Source: Niveispirillum sp. SYP-B3756
GTDB taxonomy: Bacteria; Pseudomonadota; Alphaproteobacteria; Azospirillales; Azospirillaceae
NCBI RefSeq assembly: GCF_009495745.1
Contig: NZ_WIDQ01000019.1
Coordinates: 26,550-90,549 of the forward strand
Direction: 5' to 3'
DNA length: 64,000 bases
The translations under genes were made by a program, and so were the position numbers. The notes under the pieces are model-generated. The model saw only the letters and a program-made list of their open reading frames with translations. It was not told the DNA's origin and did not search any database. Of the stretch, positions 1 to 8,311 are shown in pieces. Within the stretch, counting starts at the first letter, position 1, and every line of letters starts with the position of its first letter.

Positions 1-268
1 TTTCAGCCCTGGCCACCAGCCAGTACCGTTCACCGCCGGGGGCCAGCTCGGTCAAGGGCAGGGCGCGGCTGATCTGCCGGCGCAGCACATCGCGCAGCAG
101 GAACATATCCTCCGCCCGGTCGGCCTGCGCCATCACCCGGCCGCGTGCCCGGCCCATGGTGCCGAGTGCTGTGGCCGCCACCGCCAGCACCAGCCCCAGC
201 ACGATCAGGGCCACCATGGCTTCCAGCAGGGTGAAACCCGCCTGCTTCTTGCGCAACGGCCGCCTCAT
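1..268 (-). CDS. gspJ: Type II secretion minor pseudopilin, GspJ-like (partial)
   Basis: The gene reads from an ATG at 268 off the left edge of the window, so only the first 89 residues are visible. They show a prepilin start: a basic leader, then QAGFTLLEAMVALIVL, with prepilin peptidase expected to cut after the Gly and the conserved Glu at +5, followed by a hydrophobic helix (about residues 11-31). In the family, minor pseudopilins form the tip of the periplasmic type II pseudopilus. The start overlaps the stop of the gspI-like gene (ATGA), so the two are translationally coupled. Naming it J rests on the order H-I-J; the C-terminal part that would separate J from K is missing. Confidence 0.7.
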   Translation of the reverse strand, partial: MRRPLRKKQAGFTLLEAMVALIVLGLVLAVAATALGTMGRARGRVMAQADRAEDMFLLRDVLRRQISRALPLTELAPGGERYWLVARAE

Positions 269-657
269 GGTGCCGCCACCAGCTTGGTGGTGGCCAGTGA
301 CAGCACCGGCCCCGCCGCATCAGCCACACTGATTTCCACCCGATATGCTGCCATGCCGCGCGCGGCGGCGGCATCAAAGGGCGGGTCCAGGCGCGGGGTC
401 ACGCGCAGGGTCCAGCGCCAGTCCCCGCTATGGCCCGGATAATCGCCGGGTGTCAGGCGCTGTTCCACGCCCAGGGCGGCGAACTGCGCCTCGGCAATGC
501 TTTGGGCCAGCGCGCGCCGTTCCACCGACCGCGCCGCCCGCCCGCCGCCGGACATCAGGCTATAGGCCGGGCCCAGCACCAGGGCCAGCAGCAGCAGGGC
601 CAGCATCGCCTCAAGCAGGGTAAAGCCCGCCTGTCCGCGTCGGTCAGCGCGCATCAT
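265..657 (-). CDS. gspI: Type II secretion minor pseudopilin, GspI-like
   Basis: A 130-residue protein starting MMRADRRGQAGFTLLEAML. The GFTLLE prepilin peptidase site follows a nine-residue basic leader, and an uninterrupted hydrophobic helix covers about residues 15-34. Length and the position between an H-type and a J-type pseudopilin fit GspI, the minor pseudopilin that nucleates the tip complex. The start overlaps the end of gspH by 14 bases and its TGA overlaps the next ATG, so the genes are one operon. The exact letter is inferred from gene order; membership of the pseudopilin class is clear. Confidence 0.75.
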   Translation of the reverse strand: MMRADRRGQAGFTLLEAMLALLLLALVLGPAYSLMSGGGRAARSVERRALAQSIAEAQFAALGVEQRLTPGDYPGHSGDWRWTLRVTPRLDPPFDAAAARGMAAYRVEISVADAAGPVLSLATTKLVAAP

Positions 658-1066
658 GCACCACCCGGCCGGTCAGCCAGTCCACAGCGATGGCGCGTTC
701 GCCCCCGTGCGGGCCCCGCAGCCGGATTTCCGCCCCGCTGGCGCTGCCATCGGGCAGGAAGCGCAGCCGGGCCAGCCCATCCGCCCCCCGCTCCACCTCC
801 CCCGCCACGGTCAGGCTGGTGCCTTGGGAAAGCCCGCGCGCATCCAGGCTGATCTCCACCGCGCGGCCCTGGCGCACGGCCTGATCGCGGGCGGCGGCCA
901 GCCGGCTGGCAAGAAGGCGCGTATCGCCATCCAGCCTGGCCCCACCGGATGCCAGACGTGGCGCCACCAAAGCCGTCGCCACGCCCAGCAGCAGCAGCAC
1001 GACCAGCATTTCCAGCAAGGTGAAGCCCGCCTGCCGGTGGCGGGGCCGCTCAGAAAGGCAGGTCAT
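644..1066 (-). CDS. gspH: Type II secretion minor pseudopilin, GspH-like
   Basis: I chose the ATG at 1066, giving MTCLSERPRHRQAGFTLLEM; upstream in-frame codons lie inside gspF. The 140-residue product has the GFTLLE prepilin motif, a hydrophobic helix, and a C-terminal beta-rich part with the pattern (LDGDTRLLASRLAAARDQAV...EISLDARG) typical of GspH/FimT pseudopilins. It would sit in the periplasmic pseudopilus. It overlaps the 3' end of gspF by 17 bases and the 5' end of gspI by 14 bases, indicating tight co-translation. Confidence 0.8.
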   Translation of the reverse strand: MTCLSERPRHRQAGFTLLEMLVVLLLLGVATALVAPRLASGGARLDGDTRLLASRLAAARDQAVRQGRAVEISLDARGLSQGTSLTVAGEVERGADGLARLRFLPDGSASGAEIRLRGPHGGERAIAVDWLTGRVVHDAR

Positions 1067-2240
1067 TGATCGATACCAGGGCCAACAGGATGGAAACGAC
1101 GATGCCGCCGACAAACAGCGCCAGCAGCAGGATCAGGGCCGGTTCCAGCAAAGCCAGGAAACGCTTGATGGCGGTTTCCAGCTTGTCCTCATACATCTCC
1201 GCCAATTGTTCCAGCACCTCGGCCAGCCGGGCGCTCTGCTCACCCACGCCGATCAGGGTGACGGCCAGATCGGGCAGCGGGTGGCCGGGCGGCAGGGCGG
1301 CGGTCAACCCGCGCCCGTCGCGCACCCCGTCGCGCATGGAAAGCAGGGTGGCGGACAGCACGCGGTTGCCCGCCATGTCGGCTGCCAGTTCCAGGGCGCG
1401 CGGCAGGGCCACGCCGGCCCGCAGCAGCACCGACAGGCCGCGCGCCAGCCGGGCCAGCCCGGCCATCAGCGCCATGCCGCCGACCAGCGGCAGCCGCAGC
1501 AAGGTGCGGTCGCGCCAGGGGGCCAGCCCCGGCCGCCGCCAGACCAGCCAGCCCAACAGCCCCAGGGCCAGCAGCCCCACCATGGCCAGATCGCCCCAGG
1601 CCAGCATGAAGCCGGACAGGGCCAGCACCAGCTCTGTCGCCGGTGGCAGGGCCTTGTGGGCATTGGCGAACAAGGGCGCGAATTGCGGCACCACATGCAG
1701 CAGCAACAGCAGCAGGGAGCCGACGGCGACGAAACACAACACCGCCGGATAGATCAGGGCCGACGTGACGGCGCGCGTCACCCGCCGCTGCCGCTCCAGC
1801 AATAAACAGAGTTGCTCCAATACCATATCCAGGGCACCGGCCCCTTCGCCGGCCCGCACCATGGCGGCGTAAAGCGGCGGGAAACCGCCGGCCCGCGCCA
1901 GCGCCTCCCCCAGCCCTGCCCCGCCGCGCAGCCGTTCCAGCGCCTCCCGCAGGCCGGCGCGCAAGGGGGGCGGGGCCAGCCCATCGGCCAGCAGGGCCAA
2001 TGCGCGTTCCAGCGGCAGTCCGGCCTTCAGCAACAGGCGCAGTTCCCGGCTGAACAGCAGCAGATCGCCCACCCCCGGCCCCGCCGGCAGGATCAGCCGC
2101 CGCCCCACCGGGGCCACCTTTACCGGCAACCAGCCCTGGCCGCGCAGCCAGTCCAGCAGGGCGGCGGCATCGCTGGCCTGCCGCCGGCCGCTGCGCTGCT
2201 GCCCGCCGCCATCCAGCGCGGTATAGTGGAATTCCGGCAT
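1050..2240 (-). CDS. gspF: Type II secretion inner-membrane platform protein GspF
   Basis: 396 residues, the usual GspF length. It starts MPEFHYTALDGGGQQRSG, the typical GspF N-terminus. Two repeated T2SSF domains are visible (about residues 60-185 and 265-385), each with the LARGLSVLLRAGVALPRALEL-like pattern, and there are three hydrophobic membrane segments (near 165, 215 and 370). GspF is the polytopic platform protein that contacts the GspE ATPase. It begins 6 bases after the gspE stop. Start and length are well supported by the family. Confidence 0.93.
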   Translation of the reverse strand: MPEFHYTALDGGGQQRSGRRQASDAAALLDWLRGQGWLPVKVAPVGRRLILPAGPGVGDLLLFSRELRLLLKAGLPLERALALLADGLAPPPLRAGLREALERLRGGAGLGEALARAGGFPPLYAAMVRAGEGAGALDMVLEQLCLLLERQRRVTRAVTSALIYPAVLCFVAVGSLLLLLLHVVPQFAPLFANAHKALPPATELVLALSGFMLAWGDLAMVGLLALGLLGWLVWRRPGLAPWRDRTLLRLPLVGGMALMAGLARLARGLSVLLRAGVALPRALELAADMAGNRVLSATLLSMRDGVRDGRGLTAALPPGHPLPDLAVTLIGVGEQSARLAEVLEQLAEMYEDKLETAIKRFLALLEPALILLLALFVGGIVVSILLALVSINDLPF

Positions 2241-2246
2241 GGGGGG

Positions 2247-3932
2247 TCAGTCCGCCATCTCGGTCACGCGCGCCACCTCGGCAAAGCTGGTCAGCCCGGC
2301 CAGCACGCGGGAAAGCCCATGCTGGCGCATGGAGCGCATCCCCGCCGCGCGCGCCGCCGCCTCCAACGCGCCGGTGGAGGCGCGGTCCACGACCAGCCGG
2401 CGCAGGGTTTCATCCAGGCGGACCATCTCAAAAATGCCAATGCGGCCGGCATAGCCGGTGCCGCCACAATGCGGGCAGCCGACCGGGCCCAGCAGCAGCG
2501 GGGCCGCAGCCCCCGCTGCCAGCAACCCGGCCTCGCGCAGGGCGGAAAGGGCCGCCGCGTCCGCCGGTTCCGGCGCCTTGCAGCGGGGGCAGAGCAGGCG
2601 GACCAGCCGCTGCCCCACCACCCCGCGCAGGGTGGAGGCGATCAGGAATGGCTCCACCCCCATTTCCAGCAGCCGCGTCACCGCCCCGGCAGCGGAATTG
2701 GTGTGCAGCGTCGTCAGCACCAGATGCCCGGTCAGGGCCGCCTGCACAGCGATGTCGGCCGTTTCCGTGTCGCGGGTTTCCCCCACCAGGATGACATCCG
2801 GGTTCTGCCGCAGCATGGAGCGCAGCACCGTGGCAAAGCCCAGCCCGATGGCGGGATGCACCTGCACCTGATTGACCCGTGCCATCTGATATTCGACCGG
2901 GTCTTCCACCGTCAGCACCTTGCGGGTGGCGGCATCGATCAGGCGCAGGGCGGCATAGAGCGTGGTGGTCTTGCCGCTGCCGGTGGGGCCGGTGACCAGC
3001 ACCAGCCCGTGCGGGCTGGCCATCATCCGGCGCAACGCCGCCTCATCCACCGCATCCAGCCCCAGGCCGGACAGTTCCATGGCCCCGACAGAACCATCCA
3101 GCACGCGGATCACCACGCTTTCACCATGCACGGTGGGCAAGGTGGAAACACGCAAATCCACCAGCCGCCCGCCCATGCGATGGCGCACCCGTCCATCCTG
3201 CGGCAAGCGGCGTTCGGCAATATCCAGCCCGGCCAGGATCTTGATCCGGCTGACCAGGGCGCGGGTCAGGCTGGGCGGTGGCGGCGGGCGGTTATGCAAC
3301 ACCCCATCGATGCGGTAGCGCAGCACCAGCGCATCGGCAAAAGGTTCGATATGAATGTCGGAGGCGCGGGCCTTCACCGCCTCATCAATCAGATGAGCGA
3401 CCAGCCGCACCACCGGGGCCTCGCTGGCCTGATCCTTCAGCCGGTCCAGCGCCGCCTCTTCCAGCGCCTGATCGGCGGCGGCATCATCCAGGATACGGTC
3501 CAGGGCGCTGCCCCCCCCGCCATGGCGGGCCTGGAACGCTGCCTCCCATTCCGGCAGCGGCATGAAACAGAGCCGGGGCTGCTGCCCCAGCGCCAGTTCC
3601 ACCACCTCCAGCACATCGGCCGCCACCGGATCGACGGCGGCCAGCAGCAGGCCGTTATCATCCTGTCCCACCGGCAGCAGCCGGTGGGACAGCAGCCAAT
3701 GCGGCGACAGGCCGGCACTGTCGGGCAGATCATCGGCCAGATCGTCGCCGCGCAACAGTGGCACCGCATAATGGCGGGCCAGGGCGGCGGCCCGCTCCAG
3801 CGGCGTGACCAGCCCAAGGTCCAGCAGCACCTGATCCGGCGGCCGCCCATCGGCCGCCGACAGGGCCAGCACCCGCTGACGCTCGCCATCATCCAGGCGG
3901 CGCTCCGCCAACAGGATATCCAATATTGTCAT
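2247..3932 (-). CDS. gspE: Type II secretion assembly ATPase GspE
   Basis: Hexameric traffic ATPase that powers pseudopilus assembly from the cytoplasmic face. The protein has the N1 domain (MTILDILLAERRLDD...), Walker A GPTGSGKTTT, an Asp box and Walker B around ILVGETRDTETADIAVQAAL, and the two CxxC pairs (CPRC and CPHC) of the zinc-binding C-terminal module. I chose the ATG at 3932 (561 residues) because it opens exactly at the conserved N1 domain; an ATG at 3980 would add 16 residues and cannot be excluded. It is the first gene of the minus-strand gsp operon and is divergent from gspD. Confidence 0.92.
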   Translation of the reverse strand: MTILDILLAERRLDDGERQRVLALSAADGRPPDQVLLDLGLVTPLERAAALARHYAVPLLRGDDLADDLPDSAGLSPHWLLSHRLLPVGQDDNGLLLAAVDPVAADVLEVVELALGQQPRLCFMPLPEWEAAFQARHGGGGSALDRILDDAAADQALEEAALDRLKDQASEAPVVRLVAHLIDEAVKARASDIHIEPFADALVLRYRIDGVLHNRPPPPPSLTRALVSRIKILAGLDIAERRLPQDGRVRHRMGGRLVDLRVSTLPTVHGESVVIRVLDGSVGAMELSGLGLDAVDEAALRRMMASPHGLVLVTGPTGSGKTTTLYAALRLIDAATRKVLTVEDPVEYQMARVNQVQVHPAIGLGFATVLRSMLRQNPDVILVGETRDTETADIAVQAALTGHLVLTTLHTNSAAGAVTRLLEMGVEPFLIASTLRGVVGQRLVRLLCPRCKAPEPADAAALSALREAGLLAAGAAAPLLLGPVGCPHCGGTGYAGRIGIFEMVRLDETLRRLVVDRASTGALEAAARAAGMRSMRQHGLSRVLAGLTSFAEVARVTEMAD

Positions 3933-4126
3933 CGGCTCTGAATCAGAGTTGGCGGCGGATTTGCCGCATTCACCTTCCATATGACTTATTTCTGCAATGG
4001 TTTCGCGTCGTGTATTTGACAAAAATATTACAGACGACGCTTTGATTACAGATTAATGACGGGCGTGAATAATCCTTGTCTTGATGCGGCCCCCGGCGGC
4101 ACTTTCCGGCGCCACCAGATGCCGGG

Positions 4127-6271
4127 ATGATGATGCGCACCATTTCTTCTCTACGGGCCGGGTTGCGGGCCGGTGCCAGCACCATGGCCCTTGTTCTGCT
4201 GCTGTCCGCCTGCGCCAGCCGCCAGGGGGACGCGCCGCCGCCACTGACGCTGGATCACCTGTCGCTGGCGGCCCCCAAGGGCGGGGCGGAGGGGACCGCG
4301 CCCAAACCGGTGACCAGCCACAGCAGCCCCGCCCCGGTGATCGTCAAGGGCAGCCGCCCGCCGGTCCCGGTGGGGGCCGATGAACTGGCCGTACCGCCGG
4401 GGCCGGCGCTGCATCTGCGCTTCACTGATGCGCCGCTGGCCCTTGTGGTGGATACGGTGCTGGGCGACATGCTGGGGATGGCGCACAGCATCTCCCCCGC
4501 CCTGCTTGGCACGGTCAGCATTGACAGCGGGCGGGAACTCTCCCCGCGGGAAGCTTTGCGCCTGCTGGAAAATGTGCTGGCCGGTCAGGGGGCCGTGCTG
4601 GTGCGCGGCGGGGATGGCACGCTTGCCGTGCTGCCGCAGGCCGAAGCGGCGGGCAATGCCCGCACGCTGGGGCTGGCCAGCCCCAGCGCCCCGGGTCTGG
4701 CCGTTTCCGTGCTGCCCCTGCGCCATATCGCCCCGGATGTGGCGCAGGGGCTGGTGGCGCCGCTGGTGAAGAATGGTACTGTCACCGCCGACCCGCGCCT
4801 GGGTCTGCTGCTGGTCAGCGGGCCGGCGCCGGAGCGGCAGGCGGCGGCCGATCTGCTGCGCGGTTTTGATGTGGATTGGATGGCCGGCCGTTCCGCTGGC
4901 CTGTTCCCGCTGACGCAGGCCAGCCCCGCCCCGCTGGTGCGGGAGCTGGAGGCGATTCTGGGCGCCCAGGGCGATGCCGACCCCAGCCTGCGCCTGCTGC
5001 CGGTGGAGCGGCTGAATGCGGTGCTGGTGATTGCCAGCGATGCCGCCCGGCTGGAAACGGCCGCCGGCTGGGTGCGCCGGCTGGATGGCGGGGACATGGA
5101 TACGGCCCGGCTGCGGATTTTCAGCCTGACCCATGCCGATGCCACCCGTGTGGCCAAGCTGTTGAACAGGCTGTTCACCGGTGCGGCGACGGATGCCACC
5201 GCGCCCACCATGAAGGCCATGCCGCTGCCATCGGTCAACAGCAGCAGCGGGACGGGCACCAGCAGTACCGCCAGCGGCAACAGCACCGCCATGGCCGACA
5301 ATGCCGCCCGGCTGTCAGCCATCAGCGCCGATGCCGGCGGGGCGGCCCCACCGGAGCCGACGCCGGGCAGCGGCGACGATACCCCGCGTATCATCCCCGA
5401 CCCGGCCAATAACAGCATCCTGGTCCATGCCAAGCCCCGGCAGGCGGAGATTATCGGGGAGGCGGTGGCCAAGCTGGATGTCGCCCCCTCCCAGGTGCTG
5501 ATTGAGGCAACGATTGCCGAGGTCACGCTGAATGACCAGCTGCGCTATGGGGTGCAGAGCTATTTCCGGGGGGATGGCGGCGATGTGCAGGGCGGCTTCA
5601 CCCTGAACAGTACCAGCAGCAGCCTGCGCCCGATCAGCAAGGTGCCGGGCTTCAATCTGGTGCTGTCCAGCAATGGCGATCCGCGCGTCGTGCTGTCGGC
5701 CCTGGATCAGGTTACCGATGTGCGCGTCATTTCCTCCCCCCAGGTGGTGGTGCTGGACAGCCAGGTGGCGCAGTTGCTGGTGGGCGACCGGGTGCCGGTG
5801 CTGACCCGCACCACCCAGTCGGTGGATAATGCCAATTCGCCCATCGTCAGCTCGGTCGATTATGTCAATACCGGCGTCATCCTGCGCGTGGTGCCCCGCA
5901 TCAGCCAGAGTGGCAAGGTGACGATGGAGGTCTATCAGGAAATCTCCAACGTTTCCGGCACGCGCAACAGCGGCAACCTGACGCCCACGATCTCGCAGCG
6001 CCAGATCACCTCCAACGTGGCGGTGGACAGCGGACAGACGGTGGTGCTGGGCGGCCTGATCTCTGAAACCCAGGAAAGCGGGCGCGACGGCATCCCGCTG
6101 CTCTCCTCCCTGCCGGGCGTCGGCGCGTTGTTTGGGGAAAAGCGCTCCACCAAGACCCGCACCGAACTGATCGTCTTCATCACCCCGCGCGTTATCCGCG
6201 ATGAGCATGAGGCCGAGGCGGTGACGGCGGAACTGATGACACGGCTGAAGGGGATTCAGCCGCTGCGCTGA
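4127..6271 (+). CDS. gspD: Type II secretion outer-membrane secretin GspD
   Basis: 714 residues. The N-terminus carries a lipoprotein signal peptide (LVLLLSACAS, Cys29 the likely lipidated residue), then N0-N3 periplasmic domains. A low-complexity Ser/Thr/Gly linker lies near residues 365-415. The C-terminal secretin core includes VLDSQVAQLLVGDRVPVLT and VDSGQTVVLGGLISE, and ends PLLSSLPGVGALFGEKRSTKTRTELIVFITPRVI in pattern. It forms the outer-membrane exit channel. It is divergent from gspE-F-H-I-J, with about 190 bases of shared upstream DNA. The lipobox could allow self-piloting; no separate pilotin gene is seen here. Confidence 0.93.
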   Translation: MMMRTISSLRAGLRAGASTMALVLLLSACASRQGDAPPPLTLDHLSLAAPKGGAEGTAPKPVTSHSSPAPVIVKGSRPPVPVGADELAVPPGPALHLRFTDAPLALVVDTVLGDMLGMAHSISPALLGTVSIDSGRELSPREALRLLENVLAGQGAVLVRGGDGTLAVLPQAEAAGNARTLGLASPSAPGLAVSVLPLRHIAPDVAQGLVAPLVKNGTVTADPRLGLLLVSGPAPERQAAADLLRGFDVDWMAGRSAGLFPLTQASPAPLVRELEAILGAQGDADPSLRLLPVERLNAVLVIASDAARLETAAGWVRRLDGGDMDTARLRIFSLTHADATRVAKLLNRLFTGAATDATAPTMKAMPLPSVNSSSGTGTSSTASGNSTAMADNAARLSAISADAGGAAPPEPTPGSGDDTPRIIPDPANNSILVHAKPRQAEIIGEAVAKLDVAPSQVLIEATIAEVTLNDQLRYGVQSYFRGDGGDVQGGFTLNSTSSSLRPISKVPGFNLVLSSNGDPRVVLSALDQVTDVRVISSPQVVVLDSQVAQLLVGDRVPVLTRTTQSVDNANSPIVSSVDYVNTGVILRVVPRISQSGKVTMEVYQEISNVSGTRNSGNLTPTISQRQITSNVAVDSGQTVVLGGLISETQESGRDGIPLLSSLPGVGALFGEKRSTKTRTELIVFITPRVIRDEHEAEAVTAELMTRLKGIQPLR

Positions 6272-6291
6272 CCTCGCGGATACCCGCAAAA

Positions 6292-6330
6292 AAAGGCCCC
6301 GGCGGTTGGGCTTCGCCGGGGCCTTTCCTT
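6292..6330 (+). terminator. Rho-independent terminator after gspD
   Basis: A 13-bp perfect stem, AAAGGCCCCGGCG (6292-6304) with CGCCGGGGCCTTT (6314-6326), a 9-base loop and a following CCTTTCG stretch, lies 21 bases after the gspD stop. Confidence 0.85.
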
Positions 6331-6506
6331 TCGTTCCCTGGTCTCAAGGCCAATCTTCCTTGATCATGACCGATCCGGGGAGGTTTTGCGTTCCCTCAGC
6401 GCCGGGCGCTGCCGTCCGGCAGTTTGGCTTACGTGCCCATGGGGGTGCTGAGCCAGCGGTCGCCGGCCTCCAAGCCACCTAAGGGCAACATTCAGGAGGC
6501 TTGGTA
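6331..6506. other. Spacer with local inverted repeats, no gene seen
   Basis: No coding frame is convincing between the gspD terminator and the rtcR stop. Local hairpins can be drawn, for example GTGCCC/GGGTGC around ATGG near 6433-6450 flanked by GGCT/AGCC. A small RNA is possible, but no family could be recognised. Confidence 0.2.
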
Positions 6507-8108
6507 TCAGGCCGGTTTGCGGCAATCGTCCCAGGTCAGGTCAAACCGGGCCAGATATTTGCGCAGACGGTCGGCGTCATTGACGCTTTTCCGGCTGACG
6601 CGGGAGGCCCCGAACAGCACGCGCCCCGCCTCGCTCAATGACCGGCTGTCACGGCAGACCCTGACAACGGTGGCGAGTTGGCAACGATCGAACAGGTCGA
6701 GGTTAGCCAGCCCCGCTTCCCCCAGCAGCGCCACCAGCCCGTCGTCACCCTGAGCGGATGCCGACCCGCGCCAGCGTCGGCGCAGGCCGGCAATCTCATC
6801 CGCCACGATGTCGGCATTGATGCGCCCGCCAGGCGCCAGTGTGGCCATGCGGGTGATGCTGGCCGACAGGTCACGGAAATTGCCGGTCCAGGGCGTGGCG
6901 GCATCGGTGGCAAAGGCCAGGTAGAGACGCCGCGCCTCCGCGTTGAAGGTGGCGCGGGTGCTTTCGCGGGCGGCGAAACGGTCCAGTTCAAATTCCAGAT
7001 TGGGTTCAATATCCTCCCGCCGCTCCGCCAGTCCCGGCAGCTCGAAGGTCCACAGGTTCAGGCGGGCGAACAAGTCTTCCCGGAAGCGGCCCGCCGCTGC
7101 CTCGGCCCCCAGATCGCGGTTAGTGCCGGCGATCAGCTGGAAATCACTTTCGACCTCCCTGTCCGATCCCACGGGCAGAAAGCGTCTGTCCTCCACCGCG
7201 CGCAGGATCATAGCCTGCTCATCCGGGCCCAGCTCCCCGATCTCGTCCAGGAACAGCATTCCCTTGTCGGCGGTGCGCAACAGTCCGGGCCGGTCGCTGG
7301 CCGCACCGGTAAAGGCACCTTTGCGATGACCGAACAGGGCCGACATGGCCCCGTCGCCGCGCAGGGTGGCGCAGTTCACTTCCACAAACGGTCCGGCGAT
7401 CTGGTGCTGCTGGCGTTTCAGGTCATAGATGCGGCGGGCCAGCTGTGATTTGCCGGCCCCGGTTGGCCCCTGCAGCAGGATGGGCGCGCGGGACCGGATC
7501 GCCACCTGTTCAATCCGGTCGATCATGCGGTTGAAGGCGGCGTTGCGTGTCGAAATGCCGGATTTCAGAAAGGATGTCGCTTCAAGTACCTGTGCCTGGA
7601 ACCGGGTGGCGATGCTGTCATAGCGCGACAGATCCAGGTCAATGGTACTGACCCGACCCGCCGCCGCGGCCTTGCTGGCCTTGTCCGGACTGGATTGCAG
7701 CAGCCGGCCCGGCAGAAACCGCGCCTCCGTCAGCAGGAACAGGCAGATCTGCACCACATGGGTGCCGGTGGTGATGTGGATCAGGTAATCCTCTGCCTCC
7801 GTGTCGAACGGATAGGCACGGGCGAAATCCAGAAGCTTTCCATATACTTCCTCGAAATCCCATGGATTGCGCAGCGCCATGATGTGCGGCCGTACCGCCG
7901 TCGCCGGCGACACCGCACCGATATCTTCACCGATCTGCCGGGCCAGCCCCTGGCTGTGCGTGTCGTGCAGCAGTTCGAACCGGTCGATCCGCAGATCATC
8001 CTGCATACAGACGCTGACGGTCGGGCGCCAGCGGCTCCACCGGTCCTTGCCCCTGCCCACAAAGTCCAGGACCGTGCCCAGGACGCCGATCACGACCGTG
8101 CGCTTCAT
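6507..8108 (-). CDS. rtcR: Sigma54-dependent RNA-repair regulator RtcR
   Basis: 533 residues from the ATG at 8108, which aligns with the E. coli RtcR start (MKRTVVIGVLGTVLD here); a TTG four codons earlier is less likely. The N-terminal ~180 residues are the RtcR regulatory domain (CARF-like, known as an RNA-end sensor). The central AAA+ domain has Walker A GPTGAGKS, the sigma54 contact motif GAFTGA and Walker B LFLDEIGEL. The C-terminus is the RtcR-type HTH. In the family it remodels sigma54 holoenzyme at the promoter of the RNA-repair operon. It is divergent from rsr, whose upstream region carries a textbook -24/-12 element. All ATPase motifs look intact. Confidence 0.95.
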   Translation of the reverse strand: MKRTVVIGVLGTVLDFVGRGKDRWSRWRPTVSVCMQDDLRIDRFELLHDTHSQGLARQIGEDIGAVSPATAVRPHIMALRNPWDFEEVYGKLLDFARAYPFDTEAEDYLIHITTGTHVVQICLFLLTEARFLPGRLLQSSPDKASKAAAAGRVSTIDLDLSRYDSIATRFQAQVLEATSFLKSGISTRNAAFNRMIDRIEQVAIRSRAPILLQGPTGAGKSQLARRIYDLKRQQHQIAGPFVEVNCATLRGDGAMSALFGHRKGAFTGAASDRPGLLRTADKGMLFLDEIGELGPDEQAMILRAVEDRRFLPVGSDREVESDFQLIAGTNRDLGAEAAAGRFREDLFARLNLWTFELPGLAERREDIEPNLEFELDRFAARESTRATFNAEARRLYLAFATDAATPWTGNFRDLSASITRMATLAPGGRINADIVADEIAGLRRRWRGSASAQGDDGLVALLGEAGLANLDLFDRCQLATVVRVCRDSRSLSEAGRVLFGASRVSRKSVNDADRLRKYLARFDLTWDDCRKPA

Positions 8109-8234
8109 CTTCTTATCCAAATTTATAAATACGATATCAGAATATCATCTGATTGACGATGCCGGAACCCGGCAATAAAGAAAAAATCCCAGTGTTTCCG
8201 CCATTTTTGGAAATTTTCCGTCCCCTTCCAGCCG

Positions 8235-8250
8235 TTGGCACACCCCTTGC
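8235..8250 (+). promoter_or_regulatory. Sigma54 (-24/-12) promoter of the rsr-Y RNA-rtcB unit
   Basis: TTGGCACACCCCTTGC matches the RpoN consensus (TGGCAC, then TTGC with the correct 12-base G-to-G spacing). It lies 62 bases upstream of the rsr start, divergent from the RpoN activator gene rtcR. Transcription would start near 8262. The AT-rich DNA at 8109-8160 contains inverted ATCAGA/TCTGAT half-sites that could be RtcR contacts (inference). Confidence 0.85.
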
Positions 8251-8311
8251 GATTAGAGAGGCCATGCAGGCGGCAAAGACCGCGGCGATGACTGAAGGAA
8301 GGAGGGGGAAC

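Noticed and set aside
1812..3941. A 709-codon plus-strand frame opposite gspE/gspF
   Set aside because: Its sequence is Gln/Gly/His/Arg-rich without domains, typical of an antisense shadow of GC-rich coding DNA.
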